This document shows positions 5,541 through 6,743 of a stretch of DNA of 6,743 nt, in pieces. The translations under genes were made by a program, and so were the position numbers. The notes under the pieces are model-generated. The model worked only from the letters and a program-made list of their open reading frames with translations, was not told the DNA's origin and made no database searches. Source of the DNA: Nitrospirales bacterium. Its GTDB lineage: Bacteria; Nitrospirota; Nitrospiria; Nitrospirales; UBA8639. Position 1 is the first letter of the stretch. Each line of letters opens with the position of its first letter. Location of the stretch: assembly GCA_021604265.1 (NCBI GenBank), contig BQIY01000122.1:1-6743 (forward strand), written 5' to 3'.

Positions 5541-6743
5541 CAATACGAGCATGTATATATGCCCGGTACTCCAGCGACCTTCAAAGCGCTGAAAGTATCG
5601 AGGATCAGGTGCGATTATGCACCGAGCGGGCAAAGGCTGAAGGATGGGACATTGTGAATATCTTTTCCGATGCTGGTCTGTCCGGCTCGTCCCTCATACG
5701 GCCTGGAATCCAGTCCCTTATCCAATCTGCACAGAACAGCGAATTTGATATCGTCCTTTGCGAAGCATTGGACCGCCTATCGCGTGATCAGGAAGATATT
5801 GCAGGTCTATACAAGCGTATGCAGTTTTCCGGCATCAAGATCTTCACGTTATCGGAAGGAGACATCAACTCCCTCCATATCGGCCTGAAAGGCACGATGA
5901 ATGCCATGTACATCAACGATTTGAGAGATAAGACCCGGCGCGGCCTTAGGGGGCGTGTTGAGCTTGGAAAATCAGGAGGTGGGCTGCCATATGGCTATAA
6001 AGTGAAACTGGGAGGCGGTGATCAAGCCGAGCATGAGCGCGGAGGCCGGGAGATCGACCCAGAACAGGCTGCTATTGTGCGAAGGATTTTTGAAGATTAT
6101 GCCTACCGCAATAAATCCCCAAAAGTTATCGCTTCAGAGCTCAATGCAGAGGGTATACCTTGCCCTTCCGGAAAAGCCTGGGGCCAATCCACAATCAATG
6201 GAAATCGCAAACGAGGGACTGGAATCCTTAATAACCATCTCTACCGAGGGGAGATGATTTGGAACCGCCAGACCTTCAAAAAGGACCCGTCAACCGGCAA
6301 ACGGGTATCCCGCATAAACCCGGAGAATGAATGGGTTCGCCATGATGTACCTGAGCTGCGCATCGTACCTGAAGAGCTGTGGCAAGCTGTAAAGGCACGC
6401 CAGTTAGAGCTAGAAAAACAATTCAATCAACGCGGCTATACGCATAGGCCCCAATATTTGCTTTCCGGGCTCCTGGAATGTGCCTGCTGCGGCGGAGGTT
6501 ACGCAAAGGTCAATCAGGAACGCTATGGATGCTCCTCAGCCCGAAATAAAGGCTCTACTATTTGTAGGAATAAGCAGACGGTTAAAGGCGAAACCCTGGA
6601 AAAACTTGTTCTTGAGTCCCTTCAAGCCCATTTGATGGATGAAGAGTTGGTTGAAGCTTTCTGTGAGGAGTACACAAAGCACCTCAATGCGCTCAGAGCC
6701 TCTCAGAACGCCGAGAAGAGGCGCTTCAAGGCAGAAGCAAGCA
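5537..6743 (+). CDS. Large serine recombinase (site-specific integrase/resolvase family), C-terminus beyond the right edge
   Basis: The frame is open for 402 codons to the window edge. The N-terminal resolvase-type catalytic domain (about 3-145) has YARYSSDLQ, with Arg10 and the probable nucleophile Ser12, then LDRLSRD (79-84 region) with Arg80 and Arg83, and GLKGTMNAMYINDLRDKTRRGL at 116-137, typical of this group. A Recombinase-type domain follows (about 172-290, including PEQAAIVRRIFEDYA and LYRGEMIWNRQ). A zinc ribbon comes next, with Cys315, Cys318, Cys332 and Cys343. A charged helix at the right end (about 366-402) is the start of the coiled-coil region usual in this class. All visible motifs are intact. 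Large serine recombinases integrate or excise DNA between short attachment sites. Its start overlaps the small gene (ATGA) and has only a weak ribosome binding site, so translation is probably coupled. Confidence 0.95.
   Translation, partial: MTIRACIYARYSSDLQSAESIEDQVRLCTERAKAEGWDIVNIFSDAGLSGSSLIRPGIQSLIQSAQNSEFDIVLCEALDRLSRDQEDIAGLYKRMQFSGIKIFTLSEGDINSLHIGLKGTMNAMYINDLRDKTRRGLRGRVELGKSGGGLPYGYKVKLGGGDQAEHERGGREIDPEQAAIVRRIFEDYAYRNKSPKVIASELNAEGIPCPSGKAWGQSTINGNRKRGTGILNNHLYRGEMIWNRQTFKKDPSTGKRVSRINPENEWVRHDVPELRIVPEELWQAVKARQLELEKQFNQRGYTHRPQYLLSGLLECACCGGGYAKVNQERYGCSSARNKGSTICRNKQTVKGETLEKLVLESLQAHLMDEELVEAFCEEYTKHLNALRASQNAEKRRFKAEAS

Noticed and set aside
1..6743. CRISPR array, tRNA, rRNA or insertion sequence
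   Set aside because: No spaced repeat array, cloverleaf, ribosomal segment, transposase or terminal inverted repeats seen; the only tandem repeats are the 11-bp units, which have no spacers.

Overview
The window looks like an accessory, mobile-element-borne stretch of a Gram-negative, probably alphaproteobacterial, genome. The lineage call is inference: it rests on the style of the large serine recombinase and of the small gene coupled in front of it. The clearly exported proteins with Sec-type signals fit a cell with a periplasm. No relaxase, rRNA, tRNA, CRISPR array or insertion sequence is visible.

Layout. (1) Positions 1-537, minus strand: the 5' part of an unrecognised gene that runs off the left edge, with a possible helix-turn-helix near its N-terminus. 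Four tandem 11-bp repeats (532-575) sit on its start codon. (2) Positions 576-678: a divergent intergenic region. (3) Positions 679-5043, plus strand: a tight five-gene operon encoding a four-helix membrane protein, an exported vWA-like protein with degenerate metal-site positions, an exported vWA protein with an intact MIDAS, a VirD4/TraG-type coupling-ATPase homologue without N-terminal membrane helices and with altered Walker A and B motifs, and a second four-helix membrane protein. (4) Positions 5044-5333: a gene-free stretch with a hairpin, a strong intrinsic terminator, a pair of short palindromes and a 13-bp stem-loop. (5) Positions 5334-6743, plus strand: a 68-codon gene overlapping by ATGA a large serine recombinase that runs off the right edge.

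How the genes may work together (inference). Gene spacing of 9, 15, -4 and 4 bp, with a Shine-Dalgarno before each start, argues that the five operon products are made together. Their predicted locations (inner membrane, periplasm, cytosol) suggest one envelope-spanning complex in which a VirD4-like cytosolic subunit is attached to the membrane by separate proteins and vWA subunits act on the outer face. No other type IV secretion gene is present, so this is either a fragment of a conjugation or mobilisation module continuing outside the window, or a repurposed coupling-protein system of unknown role such as defence, secretion or inter-cell competition. The five-gene operon is the most likely candidate for an undescribed system. 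The recombinase pair is a separate transcription unit and is the probable mover of the element.
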